64,000 nucleotides of DNA from Chlorops oryzae (GCA_020466095.1 CM035808.1:51807388-51871387); one strand, 5' to 3'; numbered from the stretch's first letter, positions 21,551 to 32,975 are shown. Numbers and translations are program-made. Notes: generated by a model not told the origin, from the sequence alone.

Positions 21551-22330
21551 TGTTAACGAGTGTTGTAAGTCGAAAAACGAGACGTCACACTCTAACGTCA
21601 CGCTACCAGCTCTAAGCGGGAAAAGTGCCAAAACATATAAAAACATTTAAAACGCAGCAGAGGAGTTCGACGACACAACACCAAGTATGGAAGTCGACAC
21701 TCTTTTAGCAACAACAAAAACAGCTTATGACCAGAGGTTCAAGGTAGAACGGCAAAGCAACAGCCACATGCTTTTTCAGTCAAGAGCTTATGCAACGATC
21801 AGAAGCTCGCAAATACAGCTAAACAAAAACAACAGCCAGAGATGCTTATACAATTAACGTAACGTATGCAAGAAGCCAGCAAGCGAGTCAGCAATCATAA
21901 ACAACTGCATAAGCTGTGCATAAGAACGCCTTCAACCACTGACCTATGTCAACAATAAAAGCCGATATGGAAATTTAGCAATAAAGCTATTGGCGTAACT
22001 CGAAACAAAAACAACAGGCGATCGAGAAGGGCATGAAACGCAGTAGCAAGAGACTAGCCGCTGCTAAAACGAAAACAACAACAACAAGTGCAGCGTAGGT
22101 ACACCGGCAGGGGAAAATCGAAAATTAGTTGATGCAGAATCAATATCCAATATTGCTAGAGCAGCAATATTGATCTATTTAAGCGAAGCTTCGATCAATG
22201 GAAGAGGAGTGGCGGTTTGGAATCGAGAAGTAACAATCAGATCTAAACTTTGTTGAACCTACTTACGAGCCAGGACGACAAAGTGTGGATCTCAGTATAG
22301 TTAGGGATTAGGGCAGTTAAGTAAGCAACA
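21551..22330 (+). repeat. 5' LTR of a second Gypsy-type element
   Basis: It starts about TGTTAACGAGTGTTGTAAG and ends GTTAAGTAAGCAACA, followed after five bases by a TGGCGCAG primer site. The 3' half is homologous to the LTR-like region at 30900-31080 (shared ACGAGCCAGGACG, AAGTGTGGATCTC, CTAGAGCAGCAATAT-like blocks). No 3' partner LTR is seen in the window. Confidence 0.65.
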
Positions 22331-22335
22331 TTTTA

Positions 22336-22353
22336 TGGCGCAGCCGGTAGGAC
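22336..22353 (+). promoter_or_regulatory. Primer binding site, TGGCGCAG type
   Basis: TGGCGCAGCCGGTAGGAC just after the LTR matches the primer site of 17.6/297-type Gypsy elements, commonly assigned to tRNA-Ser. A degenerate second version (ACGGCGCAGTCGGTGTTC) follows at about 22368-22385. Confidence 0.65.
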
Positions 22354-23110
22354 GACACACCATTTTACGGCGCAGTCGGTGTTCGACTCAGGATAGTCGG
22401 GAACGAATCACGATCCTTTTACAACAGTTCGGCGTTCAAACTTACAAATCATCAAAAATGAAGCAAAGACCTTTGGCCACAGTTGGGTAAGATTGATATA
22501 TATTGAATATATTTGAGTTTTTCATTTCAACCTACTGAACAGTTGTGAAACCTAATTCAGTGGGGCCTGAGCGTGAGTGAAACTTCCGAAAGGCACTTCA
22601 ATGAAAAATGACACGAACGTACCGAATTTTATCAATTATTTTATTGAAACCCTTTTTGTACTGCACTGCTATAACCTGTTGAACAGTGGTGAAACATAAT
22701 TCGTCAGGGTCCGGGTGTGAGCGAAACTTCCGAAGGACACTTTAGCAGCACAATCGCCATAACGGCATAACAGAGTACCTTGAATAAAAATTTTATATAA
22801 AAAATGAAAAATGCGGCGCAAGTAAAATGCGACATCAACTAACAAAAAGAATATATAAATTTATATTAAAATATTAAAATACGCATACAATATGGTGAGT
22901 ACAAAAACTTTGAATAACATTTTTTTCATCCAATTTCCTTACTGCTGACGATGAATTTCAATACCTTGGTTGAATATATTTATTTTAGAAAAATGAAGCA
23001 TTTAGAGAAAAACCGTAAGAATAAATTTAAGAAATGGTTTTTAATCATAGCCAAAATGTAGCTGGAAGCGAAAAGCTAATGAGTCATCAATACTATCCTT
23101 TCAAAGATGC
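22354..23110 (+). other. Decayed interior of the second Gypsy-type element
   Basis: No open frame survives. An imperfect direct repeat occurs at about 22546-22605 and 22676-22742 (AACAGTTGTGAAACCTAATTC / AACAGTGGTGAAACATAATT and GAGTGAAACTTCCGAAAGG / GAGCGAAACTTCCGAAGG). The rest is AT-rich. Confidence 0.5.
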
Positions 23111-23300
23111 GTAACATGGTAAAAAGCTAGATTAAGTCATGTATCGAATGTAGTTATAATCGCTCGCCGAAAAGTAAGGAGTGTCAGTTTTATGGTATGA
23201 ATATACCTAAAGTTCCGTTCCAAGTCTTGCATATGGACCATCCGGGCCCTTTCGTAAAAAGCAAGCAAGGCAACGAATATATACCGGTTCAAAAATGTAT
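23110..23300 (+). pseudogene. Gypsy-type integrase fragment
   Basis: The translation contains SCIECSYNRSPKS, like the cysteine pair of an integrase zinc finger, then LHMDHPGPFVKSKQGNEYI, the typical start of the catalytic core with the first aspartate in HMDHPGPF. The frame is lost on both sides and a stop lies just upstream. The rest of this pol gene is absent. Confidence 0.7.
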
Positions 23301-23738
23301 GGGCAAAATTATGTGTCTATTTTTCTTCGGTGCGCGTCCATTTTCTGAAAGGTCTACCCCAAATGAGAAGAAAAATATTTCAAGACCCCAAAAATTTTGA
23401 CCTTGGTGTGGCAAAAATCGTTTGAAGGTCATTTTTGAGCTATTAATGACTTTAAACCTTTTGAATAATGTGTTGTCCAAACAAAAACACATATGGATAA
23501 TTTTTCGATGGCAGATTATTAACAATAATCCAAATAATTTGTGGTTTTCTTACTTTTTTGAAAAATTTTTCTCGGTTATTTTTGGCGGAATTTTTCGTAT
23601 GAAATTTAACTCCTCAGCGAACATTATCGTTTTTCTACATCAAATATTTTTCTTATTTTGTTCTTGCAAAAAAAAAAAAAAAAACTAGCATTTTTGTATT
23701 TTTGCGCGAAGATTACCCTTTCTCACGCTTTATATAGT
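23301..23738. other. Unassigned AT-rich stretch
   Basis: Nothing recognised. An A15 homopolymer at about 23670-23684 precedes the piggyBac fragment. Confidence 0.5.
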
Positions 23739-24598
23739 TGCTCTAATGCGCAGCGTCGTCTTGTTTCTCCTTTAATTATAGTATGGTCCAAAGGGTCATT
23801 TCGAATGCTGATTGGAACATGACGTGGAATTTGTATTTTTTTATTTTTTTTTTGATTGAATCAAGTATTCAGTTACGAAAATGCGAAAGTCAATTTGTGG
23901 CATTTGTTTTTCTTTCCCAATTTTTCTACACATGCAGTGCATTTTCCAAGCATTTACCATTGCAGCATCGAGTAAGTTTGTGATTAGTGGCCAATACCAC
24001 TTCTTTCCCCGCATGCCAATGCGGTAATTATTCATAGCATTATCAAATAAATCGACACCGCCCATAGTTTGATTATAGCATTGGATCATATGTGGTATGT
24101 CAACTTGAATGTTTTTCCGTAGGGTTTTGTTGTATCGCTTTACCTTGCCAATTGGAGTGTGAGAAAGATAATTTGAGAGCATAGAAACGATTGAATTATC
24201 ATTCCAACGAATGGCAAACACATTATTATTCCGATCGTAGCAAGCATCGAAGGAGCCTTTTGGTTTCTTGCTTATAACATTCTTTGGCTGAAGAGTGATT
24301 GTTGAAGCAAGAGCAATGACAGAGTTCTTCTGTTGAGGTTTTCAGTTTTTTGCTTTTTTCAATGGCACATTTGATGCTTTCTTTCCGTCTGCTCCTAGAC
24401 CCATACGGTTGTCACGAACTGTGCCGGTCACAAAAAAACCCAATTTATCGAGACGAGCAATCAACCGATGTGATGTAAAGAAATTATCAAAAGTGATTGT
24501 ATGATTCCCTGGATGATCTACTTTTTTAAGCAGCTCAAGAACGATTGATTCACCTAGTCCCAAGTCTTTTTAACGTTTTTCTGAAGCACCAGCATATG
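23739..24598 (-). pseudogene. Truncated piggyBac transposase copy
   Basis: 860 bp align without indels, at a constant offset of 9095, to 14644-15503 of the piggyBac element. I noticed one base difference (position 24572, A for G). It carries the TFDNFFTS and GGVDLFDNAMN catalytic motifs and the same TGA defect. The left junction falls inside the transposase gene with no TTAA, and the right end stops at the assembly gap. It is either a recent truncated duplication or an assembly artefact. Confidence 0.9.
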
Positions 24599-24698
24599 NN
24601 NNNNNNNNNNNNNNNNNNNNNNNNNNNNNNNNNNNNNNNNNNNNNNNNNNNNNNNNNNNNNNNNNNNNNNNNNNNNNNNNNNNNNNNNNNNNNNNNNN
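24599..24698. other. Assembly gap (100 N)
   Basis: Exactly 100 undetermined bases directly after the piggyBac fragment. Confidence 0.99.
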
Positions 24699-24814
24699 CG
24701 CGAATATTGCCTTCCGCGATTTCGAATCGAATTAGATTCGAATTCGTTTGATGCGATTCGCGCTCTACGAACTCGATTCGAATTCGATTCAAACTCGTTA
24801 TCGTTTTTGTGTTT
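24699..24814. repeat. TTCGAAT-rich low-complexity stretch
   Basis: Repeated ATTCGAAT and GATTCGAATTCG motifs form overlapping palindromes next to the gap. Function unknown. Confidence 0.5.
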
Positions 24815-25373
24815 ATTGGGTTTAAACCAAATTTTCGCCGGAGTGCTATACATCCAATTTTAAAATTGTGTTGTGCACTGCGTTTTTTTGCTGAAGGCAG
24901 CGGTAACAATTTTAATGTGGCATTTTCTCAACTAACAGTGTCGTTGGTTTTAAAGGAAGTTTTAGAAATCACGGAATCAAGAATTTGTGGGAAATGGATA
25001 AACGCAGAAATGAACAGAGAAAATAAATGTTTGGCGAAATAATATTTTTATGCACGCTCTGGACTACCTGGTGTGGTTGGCTGTTTAGATGGCACCCACG
25101 TCAAAATTATTGCACCAAAAAAGGAATTGCAACATGTTTATATGATCAGAAAAGGGTATTTTAGTTTAAATGTAATGATTGTAAGAATTTTGCTCCTCTC
25201 TCTCGAATTAAACTTTTCCCCGCTTTCTAGCTGTGTGACCACGAAATGAAGATTCGTTACGCCGATTCTCGACATCCAGGTTACAGCCACGATTCCTTCA
25301 TTTGGACCACCAGCAATCTAACACAATACTTAAACGACAATTTAGAAGATAATACTTGGATATTAGGTAAAAT
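24815..25373 (+). pseudogene. PIF/Harbinger transposase fragment with a likely intron
   Basis: The first part encodes LCCALRFFAEGSGNNFNVAF and LTVSLVLKEVLEI. After a frame change at about 25040 it continues with LPGVVGCLDGTHVKIIAPKK, the hallmark first catalytic motif of PIF/Harbinger nucleases (C-DGTH). A short intron with GTAAGA...CTTTCTAG borders is likely at about 25179-25230, after which [21 protein letters not shown] and FIWTTSNL continue. Coding is cut by the DINE-like insertion at 25391, so the C-terminal catalytic residue is missing. Confidence 0.82.
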
Positions 25374-25390
25374 GCGCGATTAGAAAAAAA

Positions 25391-26685
25391 ACAAGTAAAG
25401 AAGTTTACATCGGCTAAGCCGATTGCACACATACCTTTTCCTCAGCCTGAAATATGTTAAAACATTACCTTAACAAACATTCCTGCCGTTTTCGTTTTTC
25501 TAGCTTGAATATCTATTTATACATTATCTGTGCTTCGATTTAGCTTCTAAAACTCGAGATTATTATGAAGCACAAAATTTTCGCGGATGGTGAGCATAGT
25601 CAAGTTTTAACCGTTAGAGGAAATTTTGTCTAGCTGCGAAATACTCAATTCAAAATAGTGAAAATCAAATTTTTGCGAATTTCGCGAATGGTGGTCATGG
25701 TCAAATTTTAACTGTTAGAGGACATTTTTTCTAGCTGCGAAATACTCAATTCAAAATAGTGAAAATAAATTTTTTGCGAATTTCGCGAATGGTGGTCATG
25801 GTCAAATTTTAACCGTTAGAGGACATTTTGTCTAGCTGCGAAATACTCAATTCAAAATAGTGAAAATCAAATTTTTGCGAATTTCGCGAATGGTGATTAT
25901 GGTCAAATTTTAACCGTTAGAGGACATTTTGTCTAGCTGCGAAATACTCAATTCAAAATAGTGAAAATCAAATTTTTGCGAATTTCGCGAATGGATGTCA
26001 CGGTCAAAATTTAACCGTTAGAGGACATTTTGTCTAGCTGCGAAATACTCAATTCCAAATAGTGAAAATAAATTTTTGCGAATTTCGCGAATGGTGGTCT
26101 AAATTTAACCATAAGTGACGACTTTATTTGGCGGCAAAATACACAACCAGAAGAAGCAGAAAAAAAAATCATTTTTGTATTCAGATATGAGAATAAGAGG
26201 AGTGTTTTTTTCTAATGTGTAGGATGATGACCATAGTTATAGCGATGTCGCAATTTTTTTTCAGCGAAAGCTTAAATCTACATAGTAGCTATACACACAC
26301 CAAATTTCAATAAGCTGGGATGTATAGTAAAAAAGTTATCCACGAAAAACGTTAAAAATCGTGATTTTTGAAACTTCTGAACCACTTCCCACGACCCAAG
26401 AAGGGACTACGAAAAAAATTTGTATGCAGTTTTTCGGACATTTACCTGGTTCAAGTCCATGCCAAATGTCAATATGATATCTTTCATGGCTTAGGAGTAA
26501 ATTACGAAAAACTTAGTGTGACCGACAGACAGACAGACAGACAGACATGGCTAGATCGACTCCTCTTGTCACCCTGATCAAGAATATATATATATTATAT
26601 GTCTATATCTATCGCGACTCCTTTGGCATGTTTCATACTCCGAGCCAAACTTAATATACCCTTTCCTTCGGAAAAGGTATAAAAA
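25391..26685 (+). mobile_element. DINE/Helentron-like element, family B copy 1
   Basis: It starts ACAAGTAAAGAAGTTTACA, with the 5' hairpin ATCGGC-taa-GCCGAT and the subterminal ATACCTTTTCC. Central tandem repeats of about 101 bp follow (core TTTCGCGAATGGTGGTCATG at 25681, 25782, 25882, 25983 and 26083), then GACA microsatellite (26523-26546), ATGGCTAGATCGACTC, CCCTGATCA, a TA tract and the terminal hairpin CCCTTTCC-ttc-GGAAAAGGTATAAAAA. It has no coding capacity and sits inside a Harbinger element. Confidence 0.82.
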
Positions 26686-27036
26686 GAAATAAATATAAAA
26701 CAACATTTACAACTTTTACAACATCGATAAATATTTTAAAACGCCAATAATGGAAGAGCCAGATCTACTACAAGATCAAGACTACCCTTCTTCAGAGTAA
26801 AAATGGCAAGCAAGTTCAATCAATGCCAGGGAAATTCGAAGTAGCTTGATGCAAACGACTTAATTTTCTCAAATTCAATTTATGAATTAAAGTAGTGCTA
26901 ATTCAATATTAACCATTCATTCTATATCAATTTTAAAATTTTTCTTTTACAGTTTTTTTTTTGGAACTTCAGTCCTTATTTTACGTAATTCGCTCTCTTC
27001 TTCGGTTTCTTTTTTCAATATTTAATTTCTTTCTTG

Positions 27037-27500
27037 TTATATCGTTTCTATATTTTGCACTATTTTTTCTAGTATTTTCTTTTGGTTTGATGTTTGTTCT
27101 TTCAATAAATTTAAACGCTCTTCGTGAGGTGATGTTTTTGTGTTTTTCGCACAATCAGTTGCCTCGTTTTCATTTATTTTCATTCTTGGCGGCATTGAAT
27201 CATTGACAGCCTTTTCTACCATTGGAGGTCCAAAACAATTTCCAACTGAATTTATTTGTTCTTCCAGACTGATTAATTCAGCTACACTCAACTGAGCTCA
27301 ACTGAGCTTAAACTGACTTCGCTGGAAGGACCCGCGCCCGTTGCTTGAAAGTTTTGTTTGTTGTTAGCAAGTTTTCGTTTCAGGTTACCCTTGTAGTTAA
27401 TCCATACCTAAAATCTCGTTAACGACGTCACTGTCGTTGTCAAGATTCGCTTTTTGTGTACCACGTTTTTCTTTCTTTGCGATTTGACGCAGTAGCTCTG
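27037..27500 (-). pseudogene. Harbinger-associated Myb/SANT-like DNA-binding protein, broken
   Basis: On the minus strand LKRKLANNKQNFQATGAGPSS (split by coordinate around 27340) resembles the TGGGP-containing segment of Myb/SANT-like proteins carried by PIF/Harbinger elements. Downstream are VAELISLEEQINSVGNCFGP and the terminal coiled coil LLKEQTSNQKKILEKIVQNI, ending at 27037. A 10-bp duplication near 27290 (CAACTGAGCT twice) shifts the frame. Convergent orientation to the transposase at 24815-25373 and a shared class suggest both belonged to one element. Confidence 0.65.
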
Positions 27501-28299
27501 GTTTGGATTGTATATAGTAGAATAATACCTTATATACTAATAATAATATAATATTTTTATTTATGTTTATACTATCGATAGTATCGACATTTTTTAGACT
27601 ATCGACGAGTACTAATGAGGTCTTTTACACTAGTCAATTTTTGACCACCAATTCTTATTTTAATATAATATATAAAATTCTACAAAATTATATATTGGGA
27701 GGGGTATAATGGAGAACTAGTTCTGGTGAAGTTTAAACAATAAAAACGCCACAGTTTTCTACTCGGATTTTCTGCAGGGTTGGGATTAAAAGAGCGAAAG
27801 TAGTAGATTCAGTAGAAGAGTAAGTAGATCTCATAAAAAATTATGAGACCTGGCAGCGCTGCGTGTTCTATTATTTGCCGCCACAAGGGAAAAAAAAGGA
27901 AATGAGAAATTTCAAATCAGTTTTGACGTTTATATATTGGAAATAGATTAACTTGAAGACATCAGAAAGTTTTAAAAAAACATTCTATTGTAAGTTGGTA
28001 TTTCAGGCCATCAAAGTTGAATCACGAAAAAAAATATTATGAATTTTTATGTGGAAATTCTTGGTAGTTTTAAATACAAATTATAGTTTAATAGCTGCTT
28101 TTATCAAAAAAACCCTATATTGTTAAAATAAGTGTAAATATTTGATATAGGGTCAAAATTTCTAAAGTGGGCTACTTTTGAATCGAGAGTCTCAGATTTC
28201 AGTGATTGATACGGTATTCAATTGCCTTGGAGGTAAGAAAAATCCTTCCAATCAAATATTTTGGCAAACAAATTTTTTCCGTTAGTTAATATCCGTCAA
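27501..28299. other. Unassigned AT-rich stretch
   Basis: No genes or convincing repeats. At 27618-27633 GGTCTTTTACACTAGT resembles GACCTTTTACACTAGT at 61112-61127, a possible shared element end. Confidence 0.45.
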
Positions 28300-29016
28300 A
28301 GTTTTCGGTAATAGGTTTTTAAAAAGTTCATATCTAGCGAATGGTTTATCGAAACTCAACGTTCATTACATAAAAATTTTCGAAAATTAATGTTCTTTTC
28401 CATAAAAATGATATTTTTAATTGAAAATAAATTTTTGCTAGAAAAAATTTAGTTTTTTCTTTTTAATTGAAACTACAGACCTACAAATTATAACTTTTTC
28501 ATTCCTTTCTTTATTTCAGTGCTGATTTATTGTGTTTAGGGACCCCCTGATTTCAAAAATACCAATAAAATTTTTCCATCTCGTCAGAGTTTTGAGAAAA
28601 CCACGCATTCATTTTTTTGTATCAATGATTTTTTCGAAAGGGGTTTTCTAAATTGCGGTATCCCATATTTAAAGTTTTTAAACGATAGTGTGTTCTTGGA
28701 TAATTCAATTTTCACGAAATATCAAAAACACCAAAAAGTCTTAACAATAAATGGTGGAATTTGATGCTCAAAGTCGAAAAAATTTTATTTTTTCTGTAAA
28801 AAATTCATTTTTTGTGTACTTTCAACGAATTTCTCTTAAAACCCGCTTGTGTTATTTTCAATATCAGTGTTAAGGACCGAATAACTATCTATTTTGTGTA
28901 GATTTTTTCTTACCTGAGAAGTTTCGTCTAAGGTTTCGCAGAGAAATAATCGTTCTTATGAAGCCATTCAAATCGTAAATTCTAGCAACATGTTGCAATT
29001 GAAAAATCCACTTGTT
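28300..29016 (+). repeat. Dispersed repeat R, copy 1
   Basis: It matches the reverse complement of 33622-34061, and more weakly of 41284-41410, with landmarks GAGAAAACCACGCATTC, GACTTTGAGCATCAAATT-type and ATTTTGTGTAGATTTTTTC. It is interrupted by a DINE-like element at its right side and continues at 30321-30345 (TTTTATTATAAAAAGTCAAA). Non-coding. Confidence 0.8.
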
Positions 29017-29150
29017 ACTCGTATACCTTTTCCGAAGGAAAGGGTATATTAAGTTTGGCACGGTGTATGTAACATACCAAAGGAGTCGCGGTAGATATAG
29101 ACATATATATATATTCTTGATCAGGGTGACAAGAGGAATCGATCTAGCCA

Positions 29151-29182
<32 letters not shown>

Positions 29183-30320
29183 GGTCACACTTTAGTTTTT
29201 CGTAATTTACTCCTAAGCCATGAAAGATATCATATTGAAATTTGGCATGGACTTCAACCAGGTAAATGTCCGAAAAACTGCATACAAATTTTTTTCGTAG
29301 TCCCTTCTTGGGTCGTGGGAAGTGGTTCAGAAGTTTCAAAAATCACGATTTTTAACGTTTTTCCTGGATAACTTTTTTACTATACATCCCAGCTTATTGA
29401 AATTTGGTGTGTGTATAGCTACTATGTAGACTTAAGCTTTCGCTGAAAAAAAATTGCGACATCGCTATAACTATGGTCATCATCCTACACAATAGAAAAA
29501 AACACTCTTTCTCTTATTCTCATATCTGAATACAAAAATTATTTTTTTGCTTCTTCTGATTGTGTATTTTGCCGCCAAATAAAGTCGTCCATTATGGATA
29601 AATTTTGACCATGACCACATTTCGCGAAATTCGCAAAAATTGATATCACTATTTTGAATTGAGTATTTCGCAGCTAAACAAAATGTCCTCTAAGGGTTAA
29701 AATTTGATCAAGACCACCATCCGCGAAATTCGCGAAAATTTGATTTTCACTATTTTGAAGTGAGTATTTCGCAGCTAAACTAAATTTCCTCTAAGGGTTA
29801 AAATTTGATCAAGACCACAATCCGCGAAATTCGCGAAAATTTGATTTTCACTAGTTTGAATTGAGTATTTCGCAGTTAAACAAAATGTCCTCTAAGGGTT
29901 AAAATTTGATCAAGACCACCATCCGCGAAATTCGCGAAAACCTGATTTTCACTATTTTTAATTGAGTATTTCGCAGCTAAACAAAATGTCCTCTAAGGGT
30001 TAAAATTTGATCAAGACCACCATCCGCGAAATTCGCAAAAATTTGATTTTCACTATTTTGAAGTGAGTATTTCGCAGCTAGACAAAATGTCCTCTAACGG
30101 TTAAAATTTGACCATGACCACCATTCGCGAAATTTTTTTGCTTAATAATAATCTCGAGTTTTAGAACCTAAATCGAAGTACAGATAAGGTATAAATAGAT
30201 ATTCAAGCTAGAACAACGAAAACGGCAGGAATTTTTGCAAAGGTAATGTTTTAACATATTTTAGGCTGAGGAAAAGGTATGTGTGCAATCGGCTTTGCCG
30301 ATGTAAACTTCTTTACTTGT
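29017..30320 (-). mobile_element. DINE/Helentron-like element, family B copy 2
   Basis: This is the reverse orientation of the 25391-26685 element at similar length. From left to right it has the 3' hairpin (TATACCTTTTCCGAAGGAAA), TA tract, TGTC microsatellite (29151-29181), about 101-bp repeats (29596-30130), CGGCTTTGCCG hairpin and the ACTTGT end. It lies in repeat R, whose other copy supplies the empty site. Confidence 0.85.
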
Positions 30321-30463
30321 TTTTATTATAAAAAGTCAAAGGCGAACGATTGGAATTTTCAAAAAAATTTAGAAACACATTTCCCTACAGGAAATTCAAG
30401 AAGTCTTACTCTGGCCTTTGATTAGTGTCAATCTCACCAGTACTAGTTCCTCTTATACCTGTT

Positions 30464-31185
30464 GTGTGTCACAACCGCACAAACAGTTCTTATACCTTAT
30501 TTCGATATGCGATAAAGAACAACAACGAAAACACCGGCGTTCAGAATCAATAAAACATTAACGCTGGCGTTAACAATCAAAGCCAATGATCGCAAATACT
30601 AAAAACATCAGATGATTGGATCGGGCGAGTGAGCGGCAAGACGAAATGGCCGAAACAGCTAGTCAGCAATTATGTCACATAAGCTATGCACATGAAGTTC
30701 ATCGTCTTAAATACTGACCTGCTCCAATAATAATAACAACAACAGCACGTAGCAGGCGAAGACTGGAATAAAGCTGACGCTAGAAGTATTAAGCAACAGC
30801 AGCACGCAACAACAATGAGTAAGCTGACCTGATCGGCCTGATATATTTGGAACACGCAACAATCAACAATCGAGATGACCCAGAAGAGTGTCGCAACAAC
30901 TGATATTGCTAGAACAGCAATATCTCTTTATTTAAACTGAGATTTGTGCACTGGAAGAGGACTACGATCAGAACTGTGAACCGAAGTATTCAGAAGATCT
31001 CAACTTTAACGCACCTACTCACGAGCCAGGACGTTGAAGTGTGGATCTCCGTGTTAGCTAGGGAATAGCTCAGTTAAGTTAGTTAGCTTAAGGATTTAAT
31101 GTTACGCCTTAAAGTAAATCAATAAATGCTATATTCAATATTAAACGGTCTCGAGTAATTCCTTGCGTTAAGCTACTTAGACGCG
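30464..31185 (+). repeat. Solo LTR-like region of a Gypsy-type element
   Basis: It starts TGTTGTGTGTCACAACCGCA. Downstream it shares with the 21551-22330 LTR the blocks GCTAGAACAGCAATAT, CACGAGCCAGGACG and AAGTGTGGATCTCCG. A polyadenylation-like AATAAA occurs at 31121. The right boundary is uncertain, perhaps GATGACACA near 31201. No second copy flanks an interior, so it is read as a solo LTR or a fragment. Confidence 0.55.
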
Positions 31186-31376
31186 CTCCCTAGATGACAC
31201 AACCCTGTAGGAAGAGTGGGGTCAATTGTCCCCTAGCGAATAGTTCTCGAGAACAAGAAAAAAAACTAGTATGCGAGTAGAGATACGGACAGTAGTACCT
31301 AACTAGTGGCATATTCAATGATTCAATTTTGCCCACACATTAATCTAATATATTTTCTGTGCGTGAATCAGATAGG

Positions 31377-31445
31377 TCCGTGGCGTAATGAAAGCGTATT
31401 CGCTTGGCAATATGGAGGGCTCGAGTTCGATTCCTGTCGCAGGCG
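31377..31445 (+). repeat. tRNA-like module, same family as 43205
   Basis: CCGTGGCGTAATGAAAGCG serves as box A region and GAGTTCGATTCCTG as box B, followed by GCAGGCG. The module at 43205-43277 has the same layout and many identical bases, so it is probably the head of a SINE family rather than a functional tRNA. Confidence 0.55.
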
Positions 31446-31651
31446 AAAAAATTTGGAAGAATGACATGTTTCGAAAAACTCCAATAATTGGATTGAAAAA
31501 CTAGTCTTCACCAATGCTGTCTCACAACTTTGCGCACAAATTCGCTCAACATTTCCTGCCAATTTGAAACCTTTCTTTTTTATATATTTGCTTTTTATTC
31601 CTCTTAGGATTCCAATTTTTACTAATAATTAAAGAAAAAAAAAATCGGCGT

Positions 31652-31736
31652 TCGCTTGGCCCGGGATTTGAACCTGGGTCCTTCGGATCGCGGGGTGCAC
31701 GCGCTACGCTGTGAGCTACAACAGCTCGGGCTGGCC
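31652..31736 (-). repeat. tRNA-like module
   Basis: On the minus strand TGTAGCTCACAGCG resembles box A, and CAGGTTCAAATCCCGGG is a good box B with a GC-rich stem. No clean acceptor stem is seen. Confidence 0.5.
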
Positions 31737-32001
31737 CCCCATCTATTAACGTAGTATAGCAAATTTACTGAATTGGCCCTGTTGCCTCTACTTTTGCACT
31801 AGTTCAAACGCGACTGTCGATTTTCGAATGGCACCTCTGAGTAAAAGTTTACAGTTCAAGGCATTGGCGGGGAAATTACGAGCGAGTAGTACTGTTGATT
31901 TGGGAAGTAGTCGAAGAATACTTCTGCACTAGTTCAATTTCCTACAGGGAACATACCCTTTGAGGGTTATGTTGAAAATTAGCTATACAAGTACACTCTA
32001 A

Positions 32002-32868
32002 ACAAGTAAGGGTGTTATAGTCAGGCGAGCGTGACAATAAAATACCCGAAACAGACTAACATCTTCAAATAATTTTTAATATCAAGAGGTGTTTAAGGCC
32101 ATTAGGGGCCCCATATACCGACTTTTATTGAATTTCTTTATAAAAACCGCCCTTTTGCCACGCCCACTTTTCCCCATTTTTTGTTTTCTAATCGAAGGCC
32201 TTAATATACGTTCAAATTCGAGGTTTCAGTAAAATATCTCAAAAAATCCGGTTTTGGGGCAGTTTTGAGATTTTTGTGACAGACCCTAGTACTGGAGGTA
32301 CCCTTTATAATAGACCTATCAAAAAAATTTTGGAGAGGATGTTTATGGCTACAAAGGAAGCATAACTGCCAAATTTCGTTCAAGTCCCATTTGAAATTCG
32401 GGTGTAGGAGGCAATTTTTGAAAAACGCCCCTCTGCCATGCCCACTTTTCCAATTTTTGGAAATCATATTATTGGCCTTTAAGTATGATCAAATATCAAA
32501 TTTCATCAAAATATCTTGAAAAACTTCGATTTTAGAGCAGATTTTGTGATTTTCGTAACAGACCCTAGTACTGGAGGTACCCCTAAAAATGGTCCGATCA
32601 GGTCCATTCTCGAACTTGTTCTTACTCATATGCCTTTGAAAACGCATACCAAATATCATCAAGATAGCTCAACTCCTTCGGTAAGAAAACTGTATACAAA
32701 CAGACGGACAGACAGACAGACAGACGGACATGGCTTAATTGAATCTCCTGGTGACGCTGATCATTTCTATATACATTTTGTATGGTCTATCTCGACTGGT
32801 TCTGGGTGTTACACACAACCACACAAACGCAATATACCGTCGACACAGAGTGTGTCGGGTATAAAAAT
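32002..32868 (+). mobile_element. DINE/Helentron-like element, family C
   Basis: It starts ACAAGTAAGGGTG, with the 5' hairpin TTATAGTCA-ggcgagcg-TGACAATAA (one mismatch) and the subterminal ATACCCGA. An internal direct repeat (CAGACCCTAGTACTGGAGGT) occurs at about 32281 and 32561, period 280 bp. Then follow a GGACAGAC microsatellite (32703-32730), ATGGCTTAATTGAATCTCC, CGCTGATCA and the terminal hairpin TATACCGTCGACACA...TGTGTCGGGTATA plus AAAA. Non-coding. A fragment of the same family lies at 63685-64000. Confidence 0.8.
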
Positions 32869-32975
32869 GAAAGTAAAATTGCATGTTTACTTTTGTTCCA
32901 AAAATGTGTAAAAGATAACTTTTGTGTAATTTTGCACAAATGTTATGCATATTTACATACAATGGGTAAATTTAA

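Noticed and set aside
22868..22900. Short mini-exon starting ATGGTGAGT at about 22892
   Set aside because: A splice-like ATG-GTGAGT string alone in a decayed AT-rich retroelement interior is not evidence of a gene.
25580..26110. CRISPR-like array
   Set aside because: The about 101-bp repeats have no unique spacers, and the context is eukaryotic DINE-like central repeats.
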